From Collodictyon triciliatum (lineage: Eukaryota; CRuMs): DNA of 20,602 bases. This document shows, piece after piece, positions 10,335 through 19,231 of this stretch. The notes below the pieces were generated by a model, which was not told where the DNA came from, did no database searches, and saw only the letters and a program-made list of their open reading frames with translations. Location: assembly GCA_043381765.1 (NCBI GenBank), contig JBHJMP010001188.1, forward strand, positions 1 through 20,602. The letters run 5' to 3'. How positions within the stretch are numbered: position 1 is the first letter of the stretch; every line of letters begins with the position of its first letter. The position numbers and the translations under genes are program-made.

Positions 10335-11688
10335 ATGGTTCTCCTGCACATGAAGAACAGCGCAGACAAGCAGCTGATCCACGAAGCACCAGCCGCAACG
10401 CCCGTCAAGCAGCTCGTGGCGGAGCTTGTGGAGCTTTCCAACCTGCGGCTGTGTGTGGAGCGGCTGGCCTCTTACGCCGAAGACCTGGCGAATCACGGGC
10501 CGCAAAAGCCGACAGGTGCGCCCATGCCTCTGTGATCTGCTCAACAAACTGCCCCACTCACACTGCACGCACCCACCCGCAGAGGAGCACGGCCTGGACG
10601 AATTCCGGGATCCCCACATCGAAGAAGGAAGGCTTGTGGAGCCGTCGCCGCCGCCCATGCCTGAGGGCTACGAGTACCGCAGGGATCCAACAGGACGGCG
10701 CACCGGCCAAGGCACCCGCTCCTCTCCTTTTTTCTTTCTCTTCTTTCTCTGGAATTCTTTTTTTTTTTTTATTCCCTGATGCCTCCACGCTTGTTTGCCT
10801 CTAACCAGTGCTTTTCCCCTGCCCCTTTCTGATCCCAATTTGCCGCTCCCTGTGCAGCCCCGAAGGAGCCCGCTTTCTCCACGCTAGTCAAGACTGCCGA
10901 AGAAGCCAAGGCCTGTGCCTCTGCGCAGAATGCCGACCGCAGAGTCGTCCTCACAAAGGACAGCCTACTCGAGGCCAAGGATCGTATTCGCGGGGCCGTC
11001 CTCATAGCATACCCAATGGGGCTGCCGCCGTTTGACCCAGTGCAGCAAGTCTTTGACGGCACAGAGGACATATCTGGCTCGTCGGTCTGTGTTTTTGTCC
11101 CTGCAGCCTGTTGATCTCCTTTCCTTCCGCTGTGGCGAAGCTGTGTGCTCGGCGACTAAATACCGGTTTTGTTTTGGGGGCCACAGGCGAGTCTCGATGT
11201 CTTCGACCCATCCGCCGCCTCGTTGTGGTGGGCTGGGAAGGAAATGCAGCCTGACCAGAAGCTCAGTGACTACGTGGGCAAAAACGAAAAGACAAAGATC
11301 GTCGTCAAGCTACAGAAGGTATCCCGTTACCCTCATGCAGCCCACCAAGCCATCCTTGTCCTCCTAAACACCCCGCTGCCCTCTATCTGTTTAGAAGGGC
11401 GCGGGTCCGCCTGCCCGAGAGTCCCCACTGGACGAGAAGACTCAAAAGGAGATGATGGCATTTTGGTATAAAAAGCAGGAGGAGGAAAAGGTTTGCACTT
11501 GCTTTACTGCCTGGGTTCATCCCCTTACGCCCACAACTGCTTCTTAAACCCCAAAACCTGAGCGAAACTTCACAACACAGCGTATGAAGGAAGACAATGA
11601 CGATGAGTATGCAAACTCCTCCTGGGCAAACCCTAGAGGGCTGAAGAGCCACTTTAATGGACTCCAGAATGTCGGCTTCAAGTACTGA
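10335..11688 (+). CDS. CFAP298: Cilia- and flagella-associated protein 298 (C21orf59/Kurly)
   Basis: Six exons: 10335-10515, 10583-10711, 10858-11084, 11187-11318, 11395-11490, 11581-11688 (TGA). They join in phase to 290 residues, the same length as I recall for the human protein. The start MVLLHMKNSADKQL matches the family N-terminus, so this ATG is preferred to the upstream out-of-frame ATG at 10238. Diagnostic blocks in order: DPTGRRTGQAPKE, RGAVLIAYPMGLPPFDPV, SLWWAGKEM, KLSDYVGKNEKTKIVVKLQ, PPARESPL, NDDEYANSSWANPRGLKSHF. CFAP298 is a cytoplasmic factor needed for dynein-arm assembly and ciliary motility (family knowledge). Exon 2 ends at a GC donor (10712-10713) forced by frame and by the GRRTGQAPKE match. 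The gene is GC-rich compared with its neighbours. A poly(A) signal lies at 11810. Confidence 0.95.
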
Positions 11689-12108
11689 CCACCTTGTGGA
11701 CTTGCATTAGCAGGAAGCTGATTCCCACCTCACCTCATTTTGCACCCCTGTTCTTCGTGCACATGTACATCCCGGCGCCGTCCCCTCCTGTCTTCATCAG
11801 GTTGAGGCGAATAAAACACCATTTAACCTCATCGGTTGTTTGATGCACCTAGACTACCTAATCACTCAAAGTCTATCCAGAGAGAAAGAGCTGGTCAACT
11901 CCGCAACTTTTTTTTAATCTGCCTCCTACTGCTTGGAATGCGCAGTTCCAGTGGAGTTCTGCGGTGTAAAGGGAGGATGTGGAAGTCGGGCAGCTTCGAG
12001 ATAGAGAATAAGACAGGGCGGGGGGAGTGACCCATACATATAAATATCAAAAAGATAACGCCCACAGTCAAAACTGGGATGAGTGACAAGTCCAGCGAGC
12101 ATTGTCCC
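11689..12108. other. Short tail-to-tail gap between CFAP298 and SLC25A38
   Basis: Both 3' untranslated regions must fit in about 420 bases. Seen: AATAAA on the plus strand at 11810, and a weak ATTAAA on the minus strand (TTTAAT at 11913-11918). Nothing coding. Confidence 0.6.
11810..11815 (+). promoter_or_regulatory. Candidate poly(A) signal of CFAP298
   Basis: AATAAA, 122 nt after the CFAP298 stop codon and on its strand. Confidence 0.6.
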
Positions 12109-12586
12109 TTACGAACCAGTGAGTCTCTTGTAGAGCTTGGTTCCTTCCTCGTACACAACCCTGAGGGAGTCGTTGACAGTATTGGTGACAAATCCATATG
12201 CTTTAAGATATAATGGTGTGAAAGGAATCTGTCGCGCATGTTACCAAATCACGGAGGAGTGCAGAGCGCGGCGGAGAATGCGAGGCCCGAACCCGCGGTA
12301 CAGTCCAAATATACCTTCGTTCTGTATGAGAAGAAACAAATAGGGATTGAATTTGTAGCTATTCTCCATCGAGATTCATAACCTTAGTCTAAGGATGTAT
12401 TAAACGGCAGTGATAAACAGAGACATATTCCCATACTTGAAAGGCGGATTTTGTCAATTGCCAGACACCGCTTCGTTCTTGTCCACTTTCGAGTTGCATT
12501 CTAGTCTATTGTTCGAATATTGGAAAGTATAAGTTTCAACAGTAAAGACAAAGACAAAGACAAAGACAAAGACAAAGACAAAGACC

Positions 12587-12684
<98 letters not shown>

Positions 12685-14658
12685 CTTTTAAACGTACTAA
12701 GGGGTAGTAGAGACACATTTCTCCAGTGCATTATATATAATAATCAAACCTTCAACACATCAAAAGGATGTGTTACAGCAGTGGCCAAAAACCCAGCTAC
12801 AAATCCTACAGAATAAAACGGCATTATGAACTGATCAGCAAGGCTAAAAGACAAATAGCTACACAAGGAGTATCAGGATAGTCACAAACATACCAGCGGA
12901 CATGTTGACCATAGTATCATTGAAAACAACTCCCAGAAAAGCGGTACCCACGTAAGCTATTTAATTTATATTTATTAGCACGGTATTGACTAAACTGTAC
13001 GGAGGTTTATAATGATTTCTATTTTTTTTTATCTATCATCACTGAGAATTATTGACAAATCTGAAGAGGAATGAGAGTATACGTTTGGCAAATTGTTTGA
13101 ACTCATTGTAAGACAGGACTTGAATGCCTGCGAAAGGAGCATCACGAAGAATCGTGGGCACCAGTCCACTAAAAAGGGCTACCATTTCGCAAAAATAGAA
13201 AATTCTTAGAACAAGATTCTACACTACAGTAACAACTTCTTGGACTGACCTCGATATCCTTCGGTGGCGTAGATGGTTCGCACAGCATGAATAGTATTAC
13301 GATATCGAACGTCGCCTGCCTAAATACGAAATAGCATTGGCATGGTTCTCATGAAGAAGCGAACATAATAACAAGAACGACGTTGTTATATGCAGGGGCA
13401 TAGTGGCCACTTGGCTGGTTGGATATTTTAAAATGAGGGCGACGAAGTACCTCAAAGCGTGTTTTAATGACCGCAAAGGGTGAAAGAAGGAATGTGACAG
13501 CAGAACGAGATGCAACTCCCACCGCCTTCATCAATACCAGATGAATAACCAGCCAAAGAAATGATTCTCATACTTGTCGTTAATGATATACATATATATA
13601 AAAATGCTTCGCGGAAACAAAATGGAAAAAAAAAACACACAGCAGATTGGAGGGGGCTGAGCTTCGGATTTTCAGGTGTAATCAGCACCTATGAAAAAAG
13701 GGCTTTTAAACAGGAAATTTGTTGGGTATTATGATAAGTGTTGCACGAAAAAAAAAGGAGAGAGTTGCAGAGGTAATGTGCATATCAAGGCAAGCAAGCA
13801 TCATGTATTCTTAAAGGACAATTTGTTACTAATTATGAGAAATGTACGTTCGTCATCGCCTGCATAGTCAGAAAGAAGAGACCGTAGCCTGGGACTACGC
13901 GAAAGAGGGTGGGTTCTGTTCCTCTCCACAGGCCCAAAAGTCCGTCCTGCTTGATGATCTGTCGAGCTACCGAAAAGGTGTTTGCACCAATGACTCGTCC
14001 AGTCTTTTGAGTAGCGCTACGACAAAGATAAGCCATATGACTGAGAGGGACTAGCACGTTCGAAAAAGTGAAAAAGCTTCCATACGTATAGTGTGCAAAC
14101 ACACATATTTCGAATACAAAGCAAGTTCTTTTATAAAAACCTTTCAGAGCTGGCAGACGTTTTCACTTTTTGCATGCTGGTTTTGATAACATCGAGTGGC
14201 TTTTCCCCCCAATTATTTATGGAGAGATATTGAGAACAAAAAAAAAAAAAATTGATAAGTGAGGAAATGAATAAGCAGAGGGTGTCGCATGCAGAATGAG
14301 ACGAATGACACAAAGCTATTTTCGTGAAACAAATGTGTTCAGACAAGTCGTTTATTTGATCTCACTATGTAATACTACCGCTATTTCATAACAAAGAACA
14401 GAAACCTGGAAGGTAAAGGCTCCCAATGCACCAGACACACCACCCGAAACAAAATCCTTCGCAGCGTCTGGGTGGAAAGTGGAAAGGAAATAAGAGTATG
14501 AGTTTATGGTGCACCATGGGCAAGCAAAAGAGAAATATGAAAAGTGGGGCATGGGTGTTTCCTTGCACAACAAGGAATATTGCATGCTAAAGTTCCATAA
14601 AGTAAAGCAACTCACTCGCCCAGAAGGATGGTTTCTTTGAAGCTCCGCCAGATTCCAT
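12109..14658 (-). CDS. SLC25A38: Mitochondrial glycine carrier SLC25A38 (Hem25) family
   Basis: Thirteen exons, 5' to 3': 14658-14616, 14467-14406, 14199-14141, 14016-13848, 13688-13641, 13525-13451, 13319-13250, 13178-13083, 12956-12894, 12805-12750, 12505-12437, 12321-12245, 12160-12109 (TAA). All phases fit and give 312 residues (about 300 in the family). Three mitochondrial-carrier repeats are visible: PLDVIKTSMQ (36-45), SPFAVIKTRFE (142-152) and HPFDVLKTRMQ (241-251). The second repeat lacks the usual acidic residue, as I recall for human SLC25A38 (SPITVIKTRYE), which supports this subfamily. Other matches: GLLGLWRGTEPTLFRVVPG, SGLVPTILRDAPFAGI, GFGPRILRRAL and the terminal VVYEE. The family imports glycine across the inner mitochondrial membrane for haem synthesis (family knowledge). 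Candidate acceptors at 12843 and near 12196 were discarded because they break frame. Confidence 0.92.
12544..12585. repeat. (AAAGAC)7 microsatellite in an SLC25A38 intron
   Basis: Seven perfect AAAGAC units, directly followed by the ATA repeat at 12587. It lies in the intron 12506-12749, just inside the 3' splice site. On the transcribed (minus) strand it reads GTCTTT, a pyrimidine-rich repeat. Confidence 0.95.
12587..12683. repeat. (ATA)n trinucleotide microsatellite, about 32 units
   Basis: Uninterrupted ATA/TAA repeat of about 97 bases in the same intron. The apparent poly-Asn, poly-Tyr and poly-Leu frames across it are artefacts. Confidence 0.95.
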
Positions 14659-14859
14659 GTTGGGCCAGATTATTGCGCGGCCTGTCGTTACTATACGAAG
14701 AAAAGGAAAAGAAAACAAAGGGAGGGATGTTAGTGCGTTCTCTTGGCCTTTCAGTTTGAGTTTCGACAGAGGGGTGGGGAGCAGGTGGGGCATATGCGTC
14801 CGGCTTGTTTGTTGGGCCAGCCTGGTCTTGCAGGGCGGGGTCGCAGGATGAGTCTAGTG

Positions 14860-14908
14860 TTTTGTGCTTTGTGTTTTGTGCTTTGTGTTTTGTGTTTTGT
14901 GCTTTGTG
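14860..14908. repeat. 7-bp minisatellite (YTTTGTG)7
   Basis: Seven 7-mers, TTTTGTG or CTTTGTG, differing only at the first base. Confidence 0.9.
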
Positions 14909-15178
14909 AACTGCTTTTTGCTTTTTATGTAGAACTTGGGAAATCCCTTTTATCTGATCCGGCCTTTACGCCTTTGGCCTCTCCTGAATGAACGAATATG
15001 AAAATTGTTTGACGGATTAATAAAATTATGAATATGTATAATATATTTACACGTGTTAAATGTACCCAAAAGATCATAAATTATCATAATAGAATTTATA
15101 TTATATAATCCAGTAATAGTATCACTAACTAATATCCGAAAGTGGAAAACACAAAATCACAAAATCACAAAAAACAAT

Positions 15179-15277
15179 AAAAACACAATAAAAACACAAT
15201 AAAAACACAATAAAAACACAATAAAAACACAATAAAAACACAATAAAAACACAATAAAAACACAATAAAAACACAAT
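15179..15277. repeat. 11-bp minisatellite (AAAAACACAAT)9
   Basis: Nine perfect copies of an 11-mer, with degenerate related sequence on both sides. There are no spacers, so it is not a CRISPR array. If the exon at 15359 is real, this repeat lies in an intron or upstream region of that gene. Confidence 0.95.
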
Positions 15278-15358
15278 AAACAGAAAATAAAAACAAAAAT
15301 AGAAAAAACAAGGACTCATACTATCCATATAAACAAAAATTAATCTGTGGGGGTTTAG

Positions 15359-16288
15359 GTTACCGTAATATACAGAAAGCGCGTCGCCAAACTTATGAAA
15401 CTGCACGTAATCACTTTTACAGAAAGATGCATATACTTTAGTGTTTTTCTGTGTTTAAAACATATTCTTGTCAGCTTGTCCCTTGCGTAAGCACTTCCTC
15501 GTCTATGTTGCAGTTTTTTTTTCAATCAAGACAAACAGCATATTTAATTGAAGTATGTCAACGAGGGTTATATTATCCTAGCATAAAAGAGGATTCCCTA
15601 ACACAGGTTCACATTCGAGAGAAAACTCTTCTGGTTCAGTGCGCTGAAGGCACACAACCAGTGCGATGGTAGTTCTTTAACATTTGTAAGATGTGTATGA
15701 TCCATCGAAAACGAGTCTTGTCGCAAGCCTTTTGACTTTTTTTCTTTCGTTTCCCTTTTGATGTGCCTGCAACTGACTCCGAAATGGGGTTCTTAATCTC
15801 ATATATCGGAGGTCCTCTGGCATAATTCGTTAAAATGAGTAGCTTCATTTTCAGCGACTATGATGTCATCGTTGCATAATACGACTCTTCTACATTTTCA
15901 ATCTTATTTATTGCCTTTCCGATGATGCAGGATAGGATCGGTCGCGGTGACTCGCTATACAAGCTCGAACGGGCTTCAGCTAGGTTACATGAAAGTATTT
16001 CGCAAGAAAACGATATGTAGAGGCTTGCCCACAGCCATACAACCATTCCCCGTGATATTGTGATAATTTGTTATTGCATCAGGTGTGCCTGCCGCCATTC
16101 GAACATCAAACATGATTATACTGGACCCGAGTTCTACGATTAACAATGTCCTAAAAGATGACGACCATGTCTGGATAGTTATGGAGGGTTTGGATGCTAA
16201 CAAATATTATGATCAAGTTGCAAAATACACATATTTCAACATACCACTCAATCATTTCCAACAAAAGTATGAGAATAAAGGTTACTGA
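15359..16288 (+). CDS. Slo/BK-type potassium channel C-terminal (RCK2-like) region, no pore seen
   Basis: Three exons join in phase: 15475-15668, 15931-16016 and 16083-16288 (TGA), giving 161 residues. A further in-phase exon, 15359-15406, is possible but weak. From memory of the family, VSTSSSML...QS...YLIEV resembles the RCK2 helix V.TSS.LDTLLCQS.YNP.LLE. GLQLGYMKVFRKKTIC resembles G.IPLGLYR. AAIRTSNMIILDPS followed by DDDHVWIVME resembles the C-terminal YV.TNPP...DDRVYVL. In full channels this gating domain sits in the cytoplasm and binds ions. I see no membrane segments, pore signature or first RCK domain upstream; the preceding bases are minisatellites and then the oppositely oriented carrier gene. 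It may be a 5'-truncated copy, or a gene whose other exons I cannot recognise. AATAAA at 16422 suits a 3' end. Confidence 0.42.
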
Positions 16289-16421
16289 ACAAAACACATC
16301 AACATATCTAATCATTACTGCTCTCGCAGACGAGATGGCAAACTCATAAACATATGACTTTTGCGGGTGGATGGACTCTCATCTCTCCTCTCGTAGCGTC
16401 GATGTACAAAGTCATTCAACG

Positions 16422-16427
16422 AATAAA
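16422..16427 (+). promoter_or_regulatory. Candidate poly(A) signal of the channel-like gene
   Basis: AATAAA, 134 nt after the TGA at 16286-16288. Confidence 0.5.
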
Positions 16428-17291
16428 AACGACATATTTTCATAATGAGATTTTTTTTGTCTGATATGTTGATTATGGGTTAGTAAAGTAACCCTACTCT
16501 GCAAAGCTTTGTGTTGCCTCATTCGAATCGAATAAAGGAGAGAAAAAACTGTGTTACTATATTTTTGCAACACACATCAGCCTGTTACAGGAAATTCCTC
16601 ATTACCAAGGGTATTTTAAATGTAAAATATTGACGCTGCGCAGCGCCTTGGTTAAGTTGTTTATTTCTTTAATTTTTATCTTTTTATTTTATTTCTCCTT
16701 TATATAATTCTATTTGGTGCACACAGGATGAGAGGGTTGGCCATGGTTACTAGCTTGCGTCTGCGTGGTTTCCACACGGGGTCGCGTGTTGAGGGGTCGG
16801 CGTTTGTCCCTTCGCAGAAACATCAGCCGGCTTCCGGTGCGAATGGCCGGAGCATTCGGGTAATTTCTTGGTACCTGCTCATCACCCCGTCATATTTACC
16901 CGCTCCCGAAGCCCAACGACCCCCAACAGGCGACGGGTTTAAAGGCCATTTTCAGCCTAATTCCACTAAACAGAACAAATATAAAGGGTTAACCATTTGG
17001 ATCAAGGCATTTATTGGCACACAGGTTGGTGAAGCAAAAGGAGAATCATCCACAATCCCGGAGCACGGTCAAGTTAAAAGAAGAAAGGAAACAGCAACAA
17101 AAAACATCTTGAAACATATATTTGAATCAAATGGGAGGAAAAATATCTTGAAAGACATCAGCGCGCATCATTCAATAATGCCTGAAACTTAGTCCTCTCT
17201 GGATACGATGACAGCGATAAAATAATATATCGTGATGGGGTTTGAGCTCTTACAAATCCTATGGAAAGACCACTTTTAAATAGGTCGCATC
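16428..17291. other. Region between the channel-like gene and TPMT
   Basis: Apart from the open frame 16728-17192, only AT-rich sequence is seen. The TPMT 5' flank and promoter must lie at the right end, but no TATA element is convincing. Confidence 0.5.
16728..17192 (+). other. Unassigned open frame in a GC-rich patch
   Basis: ATG at 16728 opens 154 codons ending in TAG. The first half is Arg/Pro/Gly-rich (MRGLAMVTSLRLRGFHTG). The second half is Lys-rich and contains a near-repeat, NILKHIFESNGRK then NILKDISAHH. I recognise no domain. A CACACAG acceptor-like site lies just before it and a CAG|GTTGGT donor-like site inside at 17022-17024. The first 230 bases are markedly GC-richer than the flanks. 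It could be chance, an exon of an unseen gene, or part of an inserted element. Confidence 0.2.
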
Positions 17292-18810
17292 ATGGACACT
17301 CACGCAAACTCTGCAGCTGCTCCTCCTCCAAATGAGTGGGCTATGCGTTGGCAAGCGCGTCAGATCCAATTCCACGAATCAGATGTAAACAAGTGGGTCT
17401 TCTCGTTTGGTACAAAGGGAATATACGAGCCGAGGCATACAATACCTTATCTACTAGTTACTGCTACACAGCCTATAAAAATTCTTGTCTTATTTCTCTT
17501 CTATTTTCAGATTTCTAAGGTTGAACGAAAGTCTTTTGTTTCCTGACCCTTCTCCTAAACGAGTGAGTCCCTGCAGTTTTTGTCTCTTTCTATCATATTC
17601 ACTAATCCCGATACTTACACCCGCCTTAGAATAATCCTCATCTAGTTAGAATCGAGTCGAGCAACCATTATAACATATTTCTTCCAAACTTGCACAATAT
17701 CAAAAGGTATTTGTGCCGATGGCTGGAAAGACTGTGGATATACCTTATCTGGTTGCGAAAGGACATCACATCATCGCTGTCGAGTTTGTAGAGCAAGCAG
17801 TCCAGGAATTCTTTCAAGATACAAAGCTCTCATTTACAAGAATTGACCTGGGCAATCAAGTGAGAATCAACGACTTAAACTTGTGTGATTTGAAAAATCC
17901 ATACATAATTATCCATTGCTGATATAAATGCAAGAGAGTTGCACTGGAATATGTTGTCTTTTATAAGGGCTATGTTCAGCTAGGCACTAACGGGAGAAAA
18001 ATATGAGTGAATTAGATAATAAAGTACGACGCAGCCAACGGAAAGATAGAGTTTTATCTGTGCGATTTCTTTAACCCTTTCTTTAATGCGACATTGATAG
18101 GGCCAATAGACTGCGTATGGGACAGGTATATGATTATCCATGTTTACAAAACTCACCACCTTTAAAATGTCGTACAATTTCCTACTCTAGGCCAAACAAA
18201 AAGTCAAAGAGGATGTTCAATTGTAAAATTGTTTGTCTGTACCCCATCTTGACTCTTTTGATAAACCATACAACATAGAGGGTCTCTCATTGCTATGAAA
18301 ACGGACTCTCTGCAGCCTCTCTATGTGTCAAAAATGAAGGAGCTTCTGAAACCAGCAAACGCCTCGAAATACAGCGATGGGTTGAAGTATCTTTTATGCA
18401 CGGTGGAGTATCCCACAGAGGAAATGCGGTGTGATTTTTTCACTTTTAAAGATACACTGGAAAAATGCACCGATTTGTAAATTAGATTAAATACACTGAT
18501 TCAATATCCTCTTATTAATTCAAATATGTACATAAACTCAGCGGTCCTCCTTTCTGTGTCACAGAGAATATGGTGATTGATTAACCGCCAAGATTTACAT
18601 GAGATTCTTACAAAAAAAATGCGCTGACGCTATATATAAACTGAAATAGCTGAAACCATACAGGTTTTGGAGTATTTTGGTGAAGAATTTGAGCTTCAAG
18701 TACTCCAGAAGCACCACAACCATACATTCTGCTTAAAACAAAACATCTCTTTATTCAACATCATTTATCTCTTGTCACCTAAGAATATCCTTTCGTCAAA
18801 AAAATCATGA
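17292..18810 (+). CDS. TPMT: Thiopurine S-methyltransferase family protein
   Basis: Seven exons: 17292-17392, 17511-17562, 17707-17859, 18025-18125, 18279-18428, 18542-18572, 18664-18810 (TGA). They join in phase to 244 residues, almost the human TPMT length. The N-terminal NEWAMRWQARQIQFHES matches the family EEWQDKW...FH region. The SAM-site block VFVPMAGKTVDIPYLVAKGH (52-71) and IIAVE correspond to VFFPLCGKAVEM...GHSVVGVE. CVWDRGSLIAM matches MIWDRGALVAI, KYLLCTVEY matches QYLLCVLSY, and the 31-nt exon restores RGPPFCV (HPGPPFYV in human). TPMT transfers methyl from S-adenosylmethionine to thiol or selenol substrates in the cytosol (family knowledge); the natural substrate here is unknown. 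The last 30 residues diverge and end Lys/Ser-rich. The start ATG is the first in a good position for the family. Confidence 0.9.
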
Positions 18811-18934
18811 TTTAGGCGACCATACCGACCTAAGTAAATAGCAAAATACATGAAAAAAATGATCATGCTTTCTAGTGTGGCTACTTAAATGATTTATGTT
18901 TTGGCTAGTTCTCTAAGTATGTATATAAATTAAG

Positions 18935-18940
18935 AATAAA
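18935..18940 (+). promoter_or_regulatory. Candidate poly(A) signal of TPMT
   Basis: AATAAA, 125 nt after the TPMT stop codon. Confidence 0.5.
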
Positions 18941-19091
18941 TTTGAACAGGGGAAGCAAAGAAAGTTCGAGAATAGATTCTTTCCCTCATATTTCCTCTGT
19001 GTTAGTATGGAAAATCATGCAATACAAATGTCAAACTTTGTTTTTATAGATTCAAACTAAGTCTTATCGGAATTAGTGGGCTATGGAGGTT

Positions 19092-19181
19092 GTCTTCTAC
19101 TCGATTCAAAGTGCGAACTCGTTAAGCCATACTAGAGGTGAAAGACTTGTGCAGAGCAGAGAGCAGACGCGAGTAGAAGAC
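19092..19181. repeat. 12-nt perfect inverted repeat with a 66-nt loop
   Basis: GTCTTCTACTCG at 19092-19103 is the reverse complement of CGAGTAGAAGAC at 19170-19181. It sits just beyond the 3' side of the minus-strand LINE relic and could form a hairpin in its transcript. Confidence 0.6.
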
Positions 19182-19231
19182 GTTACTATGGAGAGGCTAG
19201 CACTGGAAAGAAATCAGTGATAGCGAGTTGG

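Larger units (their letters stand above)
14659..15358. other. Repeat-rich gap between SLC25A38 and the channel-like gene
   Basis: Contains the SLC25A38 5' flank, a 7-bp minisatellite (14860-14908) and an 11-bp minisatellite (15179-15277), with AT-rich filler between. A short open stretch near 14935-14993 (ELGKSLLSDPAF) follows a plausible acceptor but has no GT donor before its stop, so it is not called an exon. Confidence 0.6.
18811..19231. other. Gap between TPMT and the retrotransposon relic
   Basis: Holds the TPMT 3' flank and poly(A) signal, then a 12-nt inverted repeat pair at 19092-19103 and 19170-19181. No gene seen. No clear poly(T) marks the 3' end of the minus-strand element. Confidence 0.5.

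Noticed and set aside
12501-12816. Poly-Asn, poly-Leu and poly-Tyr open frames
   Set aside because: They are readings of the AAAGAC and ATA microsatellites inside an SLC25A38 intron.
12750-12843. Longer SLC25A38 exon using the acceptor before 12843
   Set aside because: It breaks phase with exon 12956-12894; the acceptor before 12805 keeps phase and gives the family sequence NMSAGFVAGFLA.
14935-14993. Upstream channel exon (ELGKSLLSDPAFTPLASPE)
   Set aside because: It follows a fair acceptor and faintly resembles the sequence before RCK2, but there is no GT donor before the stop.
15179-15277. CRISPR-like array
   Set aside because: The 11-bp units are contiguous with no spacers, and the genome is eukaryotic.
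15125-15406. Minus-strand frame starting MQFHKFGDALSVYYG
   Set aside because: The first residues look protein-like, but the frame runs into the 11-bp minisatellite and no matching minus-strand exons were found nearby.
15485-15511. 27-nt intron with GTAAGC donor and TTGCAG acceptor
   Set aside because: Too short for this genome, and its translation (VSTSSSMLQ) carries the similarity to the channel RCK2 helix.
15858-16203. Minus-strand frames opposite the channel-like exons
   Set aside because: No family similarity, whereas the plus strand has phase-consistent exons and a poly(A) signal.
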